In this document: piece after piece, positions 17,275 through 28,433 of the stretch
How positions within the stretch are numbered: the stretch's first letter is position 1
Layout of the letters: each line of letters starts with the position of its first letter
Program-made: the position numbers and the translations under genes
From: Desulfonauticus sp.
Lineage (GTDB): Bacteria; Desulfobacterota; Desulfovibrionia; Desulfovibrionales; Desulfonatronovibrionaceae
Assembly (NCBI GenBank): GCA_030950395.1
Contig: JAUZRP010000038.1
Span: 1-64,000 of the forward strand
Reading direction: 5' to 3'
DNA: 64,000 nucleotides
The notes under the pieces: generated by a model
The model's input: the letters and a program-made list of their open reading frames with translations, nothing else
Told to the model about the DNA's origin: nothing
The model's database searches: none

Positions 17275-18334
17275 AGATAACCAAAAACCACTAAACGCTT
17301 CTGATTTTAATCATATTATCAATTCTCTCCACTTGTCAAAAAATCCAGACTGGATGGGGCTACTCCTTTTTGTTAGAAACATCATCTATTACTTTTCATC
17401 TCTGAGCAAAATCCAAAAAGCCCACATCCAAAATCGTATCCTTCATTACTTTAAAGAAAAAAATTTCTCCCATAAAACCTTATTAGAAGCTATTGCTATT
17501 TTGGAATCTGCTCTTACAGAAACTTATCAAAAAGAACAAAAACTTTTAAAAAACAAATTAGAAGAAGAAATAAACTATAAAACCAAACTAATAGAAGAAA
17601 TCGCCAAAATAGCCAACCTCTTATTAACAGGTGCAACGAAGCACAAAAAAGAACTGCAAACCTTTGCTGGCGATGCTATCCAACACCTAAAACAAAACCA
17701 AGAACCACAACAATTAATCCTTTTTATAAAAGAGAGAGTCCAGCAACTTATCGACCAACACACATCTCATACCCAGAAATTAACTCAACAAATCAAAGTA
17801 CTAGAGCAAAAAGCCTGTTACGACTATCTGCTAAAAAATATCTTCAATAGAAGCATGTTTGATACCTATATACAACATAAAGCCCCAAAAATTGTCGCTC
17901 AAGGACGAAAATTATCTCTTTTAATGATAGACATTGACGATTTTAAACAAATAAACGACAGGTGGGGACATCTCGTTGGAGACGAAATCCTCAAAGCTCT
18001 GGCCAGGATCATCCGCTCTCATACCAACGTCTCAGGGGGCAAACCCTATCGCTATGGTGGAGAAGAGCTGTGTGTTGTGTATGAAGATCTGGGAGAGGAT
18101 AAAGCAAGTTTACGCGCAGAAGCTATCAGGTTGGACGTGCAAACTCATAGCTTTCGTCCCCCAGAACATTCAGATCCTCCCATTAAATTTACGGTTAGTA
18201 TGGGGGTAGCAGAGATGAATAGCAAAGACATGCCTACCCAACTCGTGGGCAAGGCAGATAAAGCCCTCTATGCAGCCAAACTGAGCGGTAAAAATCAAGT
18301 TAAAAAATATTCTGAAATAGCCTGTGATCTATGA
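17267..18334 (+). CDS. GGDEF-domain diguanylate cyclase-like protein
   Basis: A 355-residue cytoplasmic protein. The first 185 residues are helical with a long coiled segment (about 85-190) and no membrane helix. The GGDEF domain (about 185-350) has LLMIDIDDFKQIND and the signature GGEEL at about 264-268, so the last position is Leu instead of Phe. Metal-binding aspartates in the IDIDDF block are kept, so activity is plausible. No RxxD inhibitory site precedes the signature. It overlaps mutM by 8 bp. It would make cyclic di-GMP if active; the input signal for the N-terminal half is unknown. Confidence 0.85.
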   Translation: MSKDNQKPLNASDFNHIINSLHLSKNPDWMGLLLFVRNIIYYFSSLSKIQKAHIQNRILHYFKEKNFSHKTLLEAIAILESALTETYQKEQKLLKNKLEEEINYKTKLIEEIAKIANLLLTGATKHKKELQTFAGDAIQHLKQNQEPQQLILFIKERVQQLIDQHTSHTQKLTQQIKVLEQKACYDYLLKNIFNRSMFDTYIQHKAPKIVAQGRKLSLLMIDIDDFKQINDRWGHLVGDEILKALARIIRSHTNVSGGKPYRYGGEELCVVYEDLGEDKASLRAEAIRLDVQTHSFRPPEHSDPPIKFTVSMGVAEMNSKDMPTQLVGKADKALYAAKLSGKNQVKKYSEIACDL

Positions 18335-18341
18335 CCTACAG

Positions 18342-18379
18342 GCGAAAGGTAATGGGCTATCCCCAACGACCCTTCGCCT
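18342..18379. terminator. possible bidirectional stem between convergent genes
   Basis: GGCGAAAGGT (18342-18351) and ACCCTTCGCC (18370-18379) pair at 9 of 10 positions, between the convergent GGDEF gene and the small gene on the minus strand. T-tracts are lacking, so termination would be inefficient. It contains the GGCTATAGGC-type repeat also seen near 2109-2141. Confidence 0.4.
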
Positions 18380-18403
18380 ATAGCCTACCATCCAATCACC
18401 AAC

Positions 18404-18667
18404 TTATTTCTTTTGCTTCCAATCTTTTAACACGGCTCTTGCCACTACTATGTCGTATAGCTTTAGGGGATTGTCTTTGCCTGCATAAAGCTTAGCTGCC
18501 TTTTTTATGATCTCCAAATCTAGCCAACCGTGTTGTTCCCAGATTTCGGGATGATCACGATGCCAGAGTCTAAATTCTATTTGACCATCTTCGTTTTCCC
18601 GCACATACATTCTTTCTCGTTTATCCAAAGGATTGGGGTAGTAAAAAGGTCCTGTTGCCTTGTCCAT
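18404..18667 (-). CDS. small hypothetical protein
   Basis: An 87-residue soluble protein rich in charged and aromatic residues (RMYVRENEDGQIEFRLWHRD, then WEQHGWLDLEIIKKAAKLY). I do not recognise a named family, although the compact composition and lack of repeats look like a conserved protein. The ATG at 18667 is favoured because TAGGAG, overlapping the thrC stop, lies 8 nt upstream; a TTG two codons earlier is possible. The gene follows thrC directly and is probably translated from the same mRNA. Confidence 0.7.
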   Translation of the reverse strand: MDKATGPFYYPNPLDKRERMYVRENEDGQIEFRLWHRDHPEIWEQHGWLDLEIIKKAAKLYAGKDNPLKLYDIVVARAVLKDWKQKK

Positions 18668-18676
18668 AATCAACTC

Positions 18677-20110
18677 CTAGCGTTTACTTATGCCTAAAAG
18701 AGATACAATTTCATTACCTGCTCTTTGAACAAATTCAGCAAAATCTAACCTGTCTTTAGTTGTCTGATCCAGTACCTGAACGGGTTTGTTAATCAACTCT
18801 GGCTTTGGCACTATCTCATAAGATGGAGGAATATTTTCTTCAAAATACATTTGTTGAAAACCAATAAATTTCAACATATGTGCTGTAGCGTCCAAAATAG
18901 CTTCTTCGTCTTTAACAATAAGCTGTTTTTCCTTAGCTCTCAATAATCCGGCCAAACATTCTCCTCCTTGGGTACAGGCAATGTGACCTCCTCTGTTGGC
19001 AATAAGCATACAGTCTAAAATCTCCTGCTCTTCCACCTGAACCACGTGAAAAGTTCCACCACTTTTCTCATACCGCTCCACCAAATTTTTCACTCGCGGA
19101 AAAGACACTGGGTTACCAATCATAGCGGCCTGAGCCACACTTGGCTCTACCTGCACAGGAGAATATGTTCTAGATGCTTTAGGTTGAGAATAAAACCGAA
19201 ACACAGGATCTGCATGCCTGGACTGAACTCCAATAATTTTGGGTAAACTGTCTATAATCTGTAATTGATAGAGTTTTAAAAAACCATTTATAATCGCGGT
19301 AATGTTGCCTGCATTTCCAATGGGCACAAAAATTACTTTATTGGCCACATCCCAGTCAAACCACTGAGCTATTTCATAGGCATAACTCTCCTGACCCAAG
19401 ATCCTCCAGGCATTTTTGGAATTCAACAAAGCCACTCTATAATTATCAGCCAAAAATTCCACCACTTTCATACAATCGTCAAAAACTCCAGGAAGCTCTA
19501 TGACCAGGGCACCACTACCTAGAGGCTGAGCCAACTGTTGGGGAGTTACTTTCCCTTGAGGTAGCAAAACAACAGACTTAATGGCTTTATTCACATAAGC
19601 TGCATACATGGCTGCAGCTGCTGAGGTATCCCCAGTAGAAGCGCAAATCGTTAAAATCTCTGACCACTCAAACTTTCGCACCAAATAATTTAAAAAACTA
19701 AACGCACAGGCCATGCCCCTATCTTTAAAAGAAGCACTGGGATTTTGACCGTCATTTTTGTAAAAAAATTTTAACCCCACTAACTTTTTTAAATTATGAT
19801 TGGCCTCAATAATAGGAGTATTGCCTTCTCCCAAATAAACTATGTCTTCTGGTTCAAAAATAGGTGCAATCAACTCATAATAACGAAAAATACCTCTAAG
19901 GACATTGAGTTTTGTTCCTAATCTGGCATCAAAAATTTCTCGCCATTTTTGCCCTGAAACTTCTTTAAGTTTAGAAAATTCTTTGTTTTCCAGAAGAAAT
20001 ACACCCTTACACCTGGGACAGGTATAGTAGAGCTCATCACCTTCAAACTCGGCTCCACATTCCTGACACTTATAAAACAAATCGCCACGATAGTTAGGAA
20101 AATTATTCAT
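18677..20110 (-). CDS. thrC: threonine synthase
   Basis: A 477-residue PLP enzyme converting O-phosphohomoserine to threonine. An N-terminal zinc ribbon (YKCQECGAE, YYTCPRCKG) is followed by the PLP domain with the Schiff-base lysine in NPSASFKDRG and the phosphate-binding run PIGNAGNI. The start at 20110 is chosen because AGGAG lies about 8 nt upstream and the protein then begins NNFPNYRGDLFYKC; a longer frame from 20167 would overlap ubiA and adds an unlikely leader. It lies 16 bp after ubiA. Length and motifs are normal. Confidence 0.93.
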   Translation of the reverse strand: MNNFPNYRGDLFYKCQECGAEFEGDELYYTCPRCKGVFLLENKEFSKLKEVSGQKWREIFDARLGTKLNVLRGIFRYYELIAPIFEPEDIVYLGEGNTPIIEANHNLKKLVGLKFFYKNDGQNPSASFKDRGMACAFSFLNYLVRKFEWSEILTICASTGDTSAAAAMYAAYVNKAIKSVVLLPQGKVTPQQLAQPLGSGALVIELPGVFDDCMKVVEFLADNYRVALLNSKNAWRILGQESYAYEIAQWFDWDVANKVIFVPIGNAGNITAIINGFLKLYQLQIIDSLPKIIGVQSRHADPVFRFYSQPKASRTYSPVQVEPSVAQAAMIGNPVSFPRVKNLVERYEKSGGTFHVVQVEEQEILDCMLIANRGGHIACTQGGECLAGLLRAKEKQLIVKDEEAILDATAHMLKFIGFQQMYFEENIPPSYEIVPKPELINKPVQVLDQTTKDRLDFAEFVQRAGNEIVSLLGISKR

Positions 20111-20126
20111 TTTTGCCACTCCTGAA

Positions 20127-20987
20127 CTAAAAAAATACATCCGCCAGCACACCCAAAAACAATACAATAGCTATAACGCCATTTAACGTAAAAAAGGCCA
20201 GGTTGACCTTGTCTAGATTATTTGGGGAAAGCAGTTTATGCTCTACAAACAAAATCAAAGCTACCAGACCCAAAGCAAGATAATACCAAAAACTAGCTTC
20301 TTTGCTATACCCAGCCAACCCAAAAAATAATGTGCAGGTAAAATGACACAAACTGGCAAAGCCAAAACCAGCCTCCTGGCCAAATATAGCAGGCACAGAA
20401 AATAAATGCTCCTTTTGATCAAATTCCACATCTTGTAAGGCATAAAGGATGTCAAAACCAGCCACCCAGAACATAACTCCACAGGCCAACAAAAGACAAA
20501 CCACGCTAAACTCTGGTGCATAAGCAATCCAGCCAGCAATTGGAGCCAGCCCTAAAACAGATCCCAATACAAAATGACAGGCCCAAGAAAAACGCTTGGT
20601 ATAACTATAAAAACTTGACCAAAGCAAAGCAAAAGGAGCTAAAAACAAACACAATTTATTTAATCCAGCACAGGCCAATACAAACACCACTGCACAAGCC
20701 AACAAAAACAATACACTTTCTTTTACTGAAATCTCTCCTGTAACTAAAGGCCTGCTTGCTGTTCTGGGATTTTTCTCATCCAAGGGCAAGTCCACTATTC
20801 TATTGACTGTCATAGCAAAGGAGCGCACGCTGACCATGGCTATAGTAAGCAAGATAAACTTATCCCAACCTGGCCAGCCCCTGGCAGACCAAAAAAGGCC
20901 CATGTAAGCAAAAGGCAACGCAAATACGGAGTGCTCTATCTTTATCATTCGACAAATAATTTTTATTTTTTGAATCAAATTTACCAT
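20127..20987 (-). CDS. UbiA-family prenyltransferase, probably for menaquinone (MqnP type)
   Basis: A 286-residue integral membrane protein with about eight hydrophobic helices. The first aspartate-rich motif is NRIVDLPLDEKNPRT and the second is DILYALQDVEFDQ, as in UbiA-family 4-hydroxybenzoate or futalosine-pathway prenyltransferases. It would attach a polyprenyl chain to an aromatic quinone precursor in the inner membrane. In anaerobes with menaquinone the MqnP assignment is more likely than ubiquinone synthesis, but no other quinone gene is present here to confirm it. The ATG at 20987 follows AGGAG; a TTG one codon before is possible. Confidence 0.85.
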   Translation of the reverse strand: MVNLIQKIKIICRMIKIEHSVFALPFAYMGLFWSARGWPGWDKFILLTIAMVSVRSFAMTVNRIVDLPLDEKNPRTASRPLVTGEISVKESVLFLLACAVVFVLACAGLNKLCLFLAPFALLWSSFYSYTKRFSWACHFVLGSVLGLAPIAGWIAYAPEFSVVCLLLACGVMFWVAGFDILYALQDVEFDQKEHLFSVPAIFGQEAGFGFASLCHFTCTLFFGLAGYSKEASFWYYLALGLVALILFVEHKLLSPNNLDKVNLAFFTLNGVIAIVLFLGVLADVFF

Positions 20988-21435
20988 CAAAACTCTCCTA
21001 TACCTCCATTTTGCTCCACAGCAAAAAAACTCTCATGCCACTGTGAAGCCTCAACATTTTGTTAGGCGATTTTTTCTGTCTGCCTTAGTATCTCCTTCTC
21101 AAACTCAAAGAGGTAAGATAACATAAAATTATATCTAACTTTTTAGAAGTATTTAAAGATCCCACTGCAAAAACTAATTTAATATTAGTTCAACAAAAAT
21201 TTAATAATAAAATTTTTTCAATAATTTAAACAAGTTACAACTTGAGAATTTAATCAAAAACGCCAATTTTGGGCTTTTGCAGTTACGTCTTTAAAATTTC
21301 GATCCCTGTTATTTTGTTTAAAGATAGTAAAAACCTTCAACTTTTCCTCCAATTTCATTGATACCTGGATATAGATTCCTGTATCCTAAAATTAAGGATT
21401 AAATAAAAAATTTATCCCCTAGTACGGATACAAGC
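20988..21435. other. intergenic region tyrS-ubiA with mobile element
   Basis: This 448-bp gap has no coding frame of note. Its centre is occupied by copy B of the inverted-repeat element (21158-21287). No clear terminator for tyrS was found, and the promoter for ubiA-thrC must lie in the first 170 bp but shows no strong consensus. Confidence 0.6.
21158..21287. mobile_element. 130-bp MITE-like element, copy B
   Basis: The ends are GATCCCACTGCAAAA and, inverted, GACGTAACTGCAAAA. It is flanked by TATTTAAA (21150-21157) and TCTTTAAA (21288-21295), a near-perfect 8-bp target duplication. Its right half (TTACAACTTGAGAATTTAAT and CAAAAACGCCAATTTT) is nearly identical to the inverted copy A. It is non-coding. 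Confidence 0.75.
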
Positions 21436-22629
21436 CTAACTTACCTGCAATTTTAAAAATCTTTTTTTACCTATTTTTAACACGTACTCTCCTGGTTCAA
21501 AGGTAAAAAAAGGATCTCTTAACTTATCCTGACCATAAATAGAAATAGCGTTTTGATTACACAGACGCTTGGCCTCACCTTTTGATTTACACATGCCACT
21601 CAAAAATAAAATCTCTGCCAAGTTGGCCTTAGTATCAATTTTAAAAGAAGGCATGTCTTCGGGCAAACCTTTTTGAGCAAAAACTTTATTAAAATGCTCT
21701 AAAGCACTTTTGGCTGCTTGCGTGCCGTGGTAACGAGCTGTTATTTCAAACGCCAACTCTTCTTTACACTTTTTTGGATGCAAACAACCATTTTGAACCT
21801 GTTTTTTCATTTGCTCAATGTCTTCCAGGGTTCTAGAGGATAACAACTCATAATAACGCCACATTAATTCGTCTGATATAGACATTAATTTGCCAAACAT
21901 GTCCTGAGGTGGCTCTTCTATGCCAATATAATTGCCCAGGGACTTGCTCATTTTTTGCACCCCATCCAGACCTTCTAAAATCGGCATGGTCATAATCACC
22001 TGAGGCTGCTGTCCATACTCGCGCTGAAGCATCCTACCCATCAAAAGATTAAATTTTTGATCTGTCCCCCCAAGCTCCACGTCGGCTTTTAAGGCAACAG
22101 AATCATACCCCTGCACCAAAGGATAGAGAAATTCGTGTATGGATATAGGCTTGTTTTCCTTCCACCTTTTGGCAAAATCGTCTCGTTCCATCATCCTGGC
22201 CACAGTGTATTTGGAACACAATTCCACAAAATCACTGGCTCTGAACTTATCCATCCAGGTAGAATTAAAGGCTATTTCGGTTTTAGCAGGATCTAAAATT
22301 TTAAAGATCTGACGTTTATACGTTTCGGCATTTTCCAAGACCTGCTCTCTAGAAAGTTTTTTTCTGGTCTCAGACTTGCCCGTAGGATCTCCAATCATAC
22401 CTGTAAAATCACCTATTAAAAAAATTACCTGATGGCCTAATTCCTGAAAATGCCTGAGTTTGTGAATTAATACTGTATGTCCAAGATGAAGATCAGGCGC
22501 AGTAGGGTCAAAACCTGCTTTGACCCTGAGAACCTTTTTTTCTTCTATCTTTTTTTGCAATTCATCTTCTTCTATAATCTCAACACAACCTCTTCTAATT
22601 AAAGACATCTGCTCTTCAATAGAACACAT
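21436..22629 (-). CDS. tyrS: tyrosyl-tRNA synthetase
   Basis: A 397-residue class I aminoacyl-tRNA synthetase. The HIGH-type motif appears as [14 protein letters not shown] and the KMSKS motif is exact (QKMSKSLGN). A C-terminal S4 RNA-binding domain (about 335-395) ends [12 protein letters not shown]. Length fits the TyrZ-like long form that lacks an insertion. GGAGG lies just before the ATG. It follows rny by 29 bp and is probably cotranscribed with it. Confidence 0.96.
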   Translation of the reverse strand: MCSIEEQMSLIRRGCVEIIEEDELQKKIEEKKVLRVKAGFDPTAPDLHLGHTVLIHKLRHFQELGHQVIFLIGDFTGMIGDPTGKSETRKKLSREQVLENAETYKRQIFKILDPAKTEIAFNSTWMDKFRASDFVELCSKYTVARMMERDDFAKRWKENKPISIHEFLYPLVQGYDSVALKADVELGGTDQKFNLLMGRMLQREYGQQPQVIMTMPILEGLDGVQKMSKSLGNYIGIEEPPQDMFGKLMSISDELMWRYYELLSSRTLEDIEQMKKQVQNGCLHPKKCKEELAFEITARYHGTQAAKSALEHFNKVFAQKGLPEDMPSFKIDTKANLAEILFLSGMCKSKGEAKRLCNQNAISIYGQDKLRDPFFTFEPGEYVLKIGKKRFLKLQVS

Positions 22630-22658
22630 GCTGCCTCCTTCATCGCGTTATCAACTTT

Positions 22659-24218
22659 TTATTTGGCAAAGTCTATAGCTCTTCTTTCTCTAATTACCGT
22701 GATTTTAATTTGTCCAGGATAAGTCATTTCCTCTTCTATTTTTTTGGCAATATCTTTACAAATTAAATACGCGTCATCGTCACTTACTTTATCACAATCC
22801 ACCATTACTCTAAGTTCACGTCCTGCTTGAATGGCATAAGCCTTTTCCACTCCATCAAAACTGGTGGCAATATTTTCCAGCTCTTCTAATCTCTTTACAT
22901 AATTTTCCAATAATTCTTTTCTAGCTCCAGGCCTTGCTCCAGACAAACTATCTGCAGCCTGAACCAATACGGCCAACACACTGGAAGGAGATACATCTTC
23001 GTGATGGGCGGCAATAGCATGCACTACTTCTTCACTTTCTCCGTATTTTTTAGCCAATTCAGCTCCAATCAAAGCATGGGGGCCTTCCACTTCGTGATCC
23101 ACAGCTTTACCAATATCGTGCAACAAACCAGCTCTTTTGGCTATCTTTTCATCCAGACCAAGTTCTGCAGCCATAATCCCACATAAAAAGGCCACTTCCA
23201 GAGAATGCTGCAGTACGTTTTGAGAAAAAGATGTCCTATAGTACAGACGACCTAACAAACGGATCAATTCTGGATGAATACCGTGTACCCCCACGTCAAA
23301 AGTCGCCTGTTCACCTAGTTCTTTGAGTTGATCTTCTATTTCTTTTTGAACTTTATCCACTACTTCTTCAATCCTGGCCGGGTGGATCCTACCATCCGTA
23401 ATCAATCTCTCTAAGGCCCTACGAGCCACTTCTCTACGCAAAGGGTTAAAGGCAGATAAGACCACTACCTCTGGCGTATCGTCAATAATCAAATCAACAC
23501 CAGTAGCAGCCTCTAAGGCCCGTATGTTGCGTCCTTCTCGGCCAATGATACGCCCCTTCATCTCTTCGTTTGGCAATTCTACCACAGTTACAGTGCTATC
23601 TACGACATATTCTCCTGAATAACGCTGAACTGCCGTAGCCAAGATCTCTTTGGCCTTTTTCGAGGCCTGCTCTTTGGCTTCTGATTCTATTTGCCGCATT
23701 CTTTTTGCAGCCTCGTGTCTAACTCTACTTTCCATCTCTTCCAAAAGAATTTTCCTGGCTTCTTCTCTAGTCAAACCAGAAACATCTTCTAACTTTTTAG
23801 TTTGCTCACTAATAAGAGTATCTAATTTAAGGTGTTTTTCTTCTAATTTTCTCTCTTCCCTGCTTAATTTACTCTCCCAGGACAAAAGTTCCCGTTCTTT
23901 GAGAGAAACGTCTTCTAATTTTTTCTCTAGACGTTCTTCTTTTTCCTGTAACCTTTGTTCCTGTTTTTTTAGTTCTCGCTCTTTTTCCCTACACTCTTTT
24001 TCCCATTCTCTTTTCTGTCTAAAAATTTCATCCTTGGCCTGTAAAAGAAGCTCTTTTTTTTGAGCAGCAGCCTCTTTTCTGGCCTCTTCTAAAATTTTAT
24101 CAGCTAGTTTCCTACTTTCAGCCAATTCCTTGGCCAAAAAATGCTTGTAAACAAAAAACCCAAGAACAGCTCCAACACCAAAAGCAATAAAAGCCGTAAT
24201 AACAATACTACTAAACAT
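22659..24218 (-). CDS. rny: ribonuclease Y
   Basis: A 519-residue membrane-anchored endoribonuclease that starts decay of many mRNAs. The N-terminal helix is [18 protein letters not shown], followed by a long charged coiled coil (about 25-190), a KH domain ([15 protein letters not shown]) and an HD domain ([14 protein letters not shown]) with the metal-binding His-Asp. The ATG at 24218 is preferred because AAGGAG lies in the codons of a possible earlier ATG at 24233. It lies between the 6S RNA and tyrS. Confidence 0.95.
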   Translation of the reverse strand: MFSSIVITAFIAFGVGAVLGFFVYKHFLAKELAESRKLADKILEEARKEAAAQKKELLLQAKDEIFRQKREWEKECREKERELKKQEQRLQEKEERLEKKLEDVSLKERELLSWESKLSREERKLEEKHLKLDTLISEQTKKLEDVSGLTREEARKILLEEMESRVRHEAAKRMRQIESEAKEQASKKAKEILATAVQRYSGEYVVDSTVTVVELPNEEMKGRIIGREGRNIRALEAATGVDLIIDDTPEVVVLSAFNPLRREVARRALERLITDGRIHPARIEEVVDKVQKEIEDQLKELGEQATFDVGVHGIHPELIRLLGRLYYRTSFSQNVLQHSLEVAFLCGIMAAELGLDEKIAKRAGLLHDIGKAVDHEVEGPHALIGAELAKKYGESEEVVHAIAAHHEDVSPSSVLAVLVQAADSLSGARPGARKELLENYVKRLEELENIATSFDGVEKAYAIQAGRELRVMVDCDKVSDDDAYLICKDIAKKIEEEMTYPGQIKITVIRERRAIDFAK

Positions 24219-24316
24219 ATACCACTCCTTCATCTATAAATTAAAATGCCACGGCTACAAATTTTGGATATATCTTTAAGAAGAGCTAAAGAAGGAAAAA
24301 GGAAGGTGTTTAAAAA

Positions 24317-24487
24317 CCCGGAGGGCCGTACAGTAAGATATTTTGAACCCCTTTTGTATAGGTGGGCGCCAAAGTATCTCCTTTAGGCTTCCTCTTGTAT
24401 AAGAGGCCTGCACACCAGAGATACACAGCGGCTCCCAAGAGGTAAATGTTGGCTCAAAATAATACTTACTTGCACAAACCCTCCAGG
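24317..24487 (-). ncRNA. ssrS: 6S RNA
   Basis: On the minus strand, directly after zapA, the 171-nt region starts CCTGGAGGG and ends CCCTCCGGG, giving a closing stem. Inside, TTTTGAGCC pairs with GGGGTTCAAAA, a large central region stays open, and GCCTCTTATACAAGAGGAAGC forms an apical hairpin. This is the closing stem, central bubble and terminal stem layout of 6S RNA, which binds sigma-70 RNA polymerase. The position next to zapA is conserved in many proteobacteria. Exact ends are estimated. Confidence 0.85.
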
Positions 24488-24493
24488 TTAAGT

Positions 24494-24760
24494 TTATATA
24501 TTTTCTGAATCTAATCTATCTAAAAGTTCAGCTATTTTTTTATCTACTTCCAGCGCTTGATCCTTAAGAAGTAAATAATCGTCGGCTAAACCAAGACTTA
24601 AATATATCAATAACTTTTCCCTACTCAGCTTCCTTCCACGCTCTTCTAAAACTTTAAACCTTTCTTCCAAAAGCACCTTAGCTCGGTTCACGCGTTCAGC
24701 AGGGGCATCGGTCTTAAAGGATATCTCCACCCCTAAAATATTTAATGTGTAGCCAGGCAT
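24494..24760 (-). CDS. zapA: cell division protein ZapA
   Basis: An 88-residue Z-ring-associated protein that crosslinks FtsZ filaments. The start YTLNILGVEISFKTDAPAER matches the beta-hairpin domain of ZapA, and the rest is a helix for tetramer formation (LLIYLSLGLADDYLLLKDQ). Length is typical. The upstream coiled-coil gene ends 2 bp before its start, and 6S RNA follows directly, as in many proteobacteria. Confidence 0.88.
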   Translation of the reverse strand: MPGYTLNILGVEISFKTDAPAERVNRAKVLLEERFKVLEERGRKLSREKLLIYLSLGLADDYLLLKDQALEVDKKIAELLDRLDSENI

Positions 24761-24762
24761 TT

Positions 24763-24951
24763 TTAAATATCTATATTAAGTTCCTCAATTTTTTGCAACA
24801 ATTTCTCTACCTTTTTTTTAACTATTTGATTTTTCTGTCTTTCTTGTTCTAAACCTCTCTTCAATATCTCATAATCTTTCTTTAGTTGCTTATATTTATT
24901 TAATAATTGAACAATTTTTTGTTCTAACTTTATCAGTTGTTCAAGCCTCAA
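24763..24951 (-). CDS. small coiled-coil division protein, ZapB-like
   Basis: A 62-residue protein that is one continuous coiled coil (LEQKIVQLLNKYKQLKKDYE). Its length and position just upstream of zapA fit the ZapB-like or DUF904 proteins that act in Z-ring assembly with ZapA. Sequence alone cannot prove homology because coiled coils converge. The two genes are 2 bp apart and must be cotranscribed. Confidence 0.7.
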   Translation of the reverse strand: MRLEQLIKLEQKIVQLLNKYKQLKKDYEILKRGLEQERQKNQIVKKKVEKLLQKIEELNIDI

Positions 24952-25128
24952 TTTAGTAACCTTTTTGCTCCCTAATAATTTTTTACCTACGAAACCCTAA
25001 CACAGGGCTAAAGTCCCAGAAACATAACCGGTAACTAAAATTGATAAAATGGCGAAAACGATTTTTTTCGCTTTTTTAAGCAGACAGATAAAAACAAAGT
25101 CCAACCTACCCACTGCCTAACAATTTCA

Positions 25129-26481
25129 CTATTTTTTTAAACCTCTTTTGGTCACAAACTGCTTAGCTCTAGCAATAGCCAAATGCCCCTCTGGCACGTC
25201 TTTGGTAATAGTAGAACCTGCCCCTATCAAAGCCCTCTTACCAATGCTTACAGGGGCCACAAGAGCAGTATTGCTCCCAATAAAGGCCATATCCTCTATA
25301 GTTGTTTTATACTTTTTCTTGCCATCGTAATTACAGGTAATGGTCCCAGCTCCTATGTTTACCCCTTCTCCAATCTCACTATCTCCCAAATAAGTCAAAT
25401 GATTGGCTTTACTGTTCTTACCTAAAACAGTCTTTTTTACTTCTACAAAATTACCAACCCTAGCCTTGTGTTCAATCACTGTTCCTGGTCTTAGACGAGC
25501 ATACGGCCCAACTTGAGCACCGGTTTTAATAACGCTGCCTACTATATGAGAAAATTCATGCACTCTCCCCCAAATTTGAGCATCTGAAATGTAAGTATAA
25601 CTTCCTATTTCTGCTCCTCTATAAAGACTACTCTGGCCATATATCTTGGTTGGGCCTTGAATTTTTACCCCAGGTTCAATCTCAACTTCTGGACCAATAG
25701 CTACACTTTGGGGAAAACGAATTAACACGCCCTGGGTCAAAAACCTATCCACTATCTGCTTACGCACCAGCTCCTCTTGCCTGACCAATTCTTTTACAGT
25801 GTTAATGCCCAGTAATTCTTCAGCATATCCTTTATTTATTGCCCGAACTTTCAAACCATTGTTTATAGCTAATTCTATTAAATCAGTTATGTAATACTCC
25901 TGTTGTCTGTTGCTATCCTTTAATTCGAACAAATATTTCTTAAAAAAAACAGTTCTAAAACAATAAACTCCAGCATTGACTTCTTTGCTCTCCACGCCTT
26001 CATTCAAATCTTTGGCTTCTACTATCCTACATACATTACCAGATTTATCCCTAATAACTCGGCCATAATTTCCCGGGTCTGGCAATTCTATGCTAAGAAA
26101 AGCTACGTCTAAATTATTCTTTTGAACTTCCTGCAATAAATCTTGAAAATATGAAGATGGCACCAAAGGAGTATCTCCATTACAAACTACAACAAATTCT
26201 GCCCCAGAACTTTCAATTTGCTCCCAGGCACATTGCACTGCGTGTCCTGTCCCTCTTTGTTCTTGTTGATAAACAAAATTATAAAAATCAGTAAAATAAG
26301 TCTCTACTTCTTCCCGTCCATACCCAACTACACAAAAAATATTATCCCCAAAAACAGGTCGTAAGGACCGAAAAACATACCATAACAAAGGCCTGTCCAA
26401 AAGCAATTGCATAACCTTTGGACCATCCAATTGAAGTCTAGTGCCTTTACCTGCAGCCAAAATCAAAGCCAAACTATCCAT
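25129..26481 (-). CDS. glmU: bifunctional GlmU (UDP-GlcNAc pyrophosphorylase / acetyltransferase)
   Basis: A 450-residue enzyme for the last two steps to UDP-N-acetylglucosamine, precursor of peptidoglycan and lipopolysaccharide. The uridylyltransferase domain begins LILAAGKGTRLQ and contains NGDTPLV; the C-terminal left-handed beta-helix (about 250-440) has hexapeptide repeats and the block GNFVEVKKTVLG with NYDGKKKYKTTIED. Length is normal. AGGAG precedes the ATG. It lies after the terminator of the ATP synthase operon on the same strand. Confidence 0.96.
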   Translation of the reverse strand: MDSLALILAAGKGTRLQLDGPKVMQLLLDRPLLWYVFRSLRPVFGDNIFCVVGYGREEVETYFTDFYNFVYQQEQRGTGHAVQCAWEQIESSGAEFVVVCNGDTPLVPSSYFQDLLQEVQKNNLDVAFLSIELPDPGNYGRVIRDKSGNVCRIVEAKDLNEGVESKEVNAGVYCFRTVFFKKYLFELKDSNRQQEYYITDLIELAINNGLKVRAINKGYAEELLGINTVKELVRQEELVRKQIVDRFLTQGVLIRFPQSVAIGPEVEIEPGVKIQGPTKIYGQSSLYRGAEIGSYTYISDAQIWGRVHEFSHIVGSVIKTGAQVGPYARLRPGTVIEHKARVGNFVEVKKTVLGKNSKANHLTYLGDSEIGEGVNIGAGTITCNYDGKKKYKTTIEDMAFIGSNTALVAPVSIGKRALIGAGSTITKDVPEGHLAIARAKQFVTKRGLKK

Positions 26482-26505
26482 AAATTTTACTCCTGTTCTA
26501 AAATA

Positions 26506-26538
26506 AAATACCCCAGCTATTCTATAACTGGGGTATTT
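26506..26538 (-). terminator. terminator of the F1 ATP synthase operon
   Basis: AATACCCCAGCTAT and ATAACTGGGGTATT form a near-perfect stem about 40 bp beyond the atpC stop; on the minus strand it is followed by TTTTATTTT. This should end the atp transcript before glmU. Confidence 0.88.
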
Positions 26539-26579
26539 AAGAGATCAAGAAAAGTTTAACTTGAAAAAAGAATAAGTTA

Positions 26580-26993
26580 CTATCTTAATTGAGCTGCAGT
26601 TTTACAACGCATTCTGTGCATAGCTTTGGCCAACGAAGCCTTTGCTCGAGCATAAGCCTCCTTATCTGCTTGCTCCTGCAAACGGCGTTTGGCCCTTTCC
26701 ATAGCCTGCTTGGCTCTTTCTAAGTCAATTTCTTCAGCTCTCTCTGCTATCTCAGCTAACACAGAAACTTTATCTTTACTTACCTCTACAAATCCGCCAG
26801 CCACAAACACGTAATAGGTTTTGTTGTTTTGTTTATAATAAAGACTGCCAATGCCAAGAGCAGATAAAAAGGGAATATGATTGGGGAGTACGCCAAATTC
26901 ACCTTCTATGCCTGGCGCACCCACATATTCCACTTCTTCAGACAAAAGCATCCTATCAGGAGTAACTATTTCTAATTTTAATTTGCCTGCCAT
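26580..26993 (-). CDS. atpC: ATP synthase epsilon subunit
   Basis: A 137-residue F1 subunit of the rotor stalk. The N-terminal beta sandwich has [20 protein letters not shown] and [16 protein letters not shown]; the C-terminal helical hairpin ([14 protein letters not shown]) can act as an inhibitory arm. Last gene of the F1 operon, 15 bp after atpD, with a terminator downstream. Confidence 0.96.
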   Translation of the reverse strand: MAGKLKLEIVTPDRMLLSEEVEYVGAPGIEGEFGVLPNHIPFLSALGIGSLYYKQNNKTYYVFVAGGFVEVSKDKVSVLAEIAERAEEIDLERAKQAMERAKRRLQEQADKEAYARAKASLAKAMHRMRCKTAAQLR

Positions 26994-27008
26994 AATGCCA
27001 CCTTTTTG

Positions 27009-28433
<1,425 letters not shown>

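Noticed and set aside
20111-20167. Longer thrC start with a hydrophobic leader
   Set aside because: It overlaps ubiA and adds a Cys/Phe-rich leader foreign to threonine synthase; AGGAG favours the ATG at 20110.
23650-24063. 137-codon Ser/Phe-rich frame opposite rny
   Set aside because: It mirrors the charged coiled coil of RNase Y and has no ribosome site; a shadow frame.
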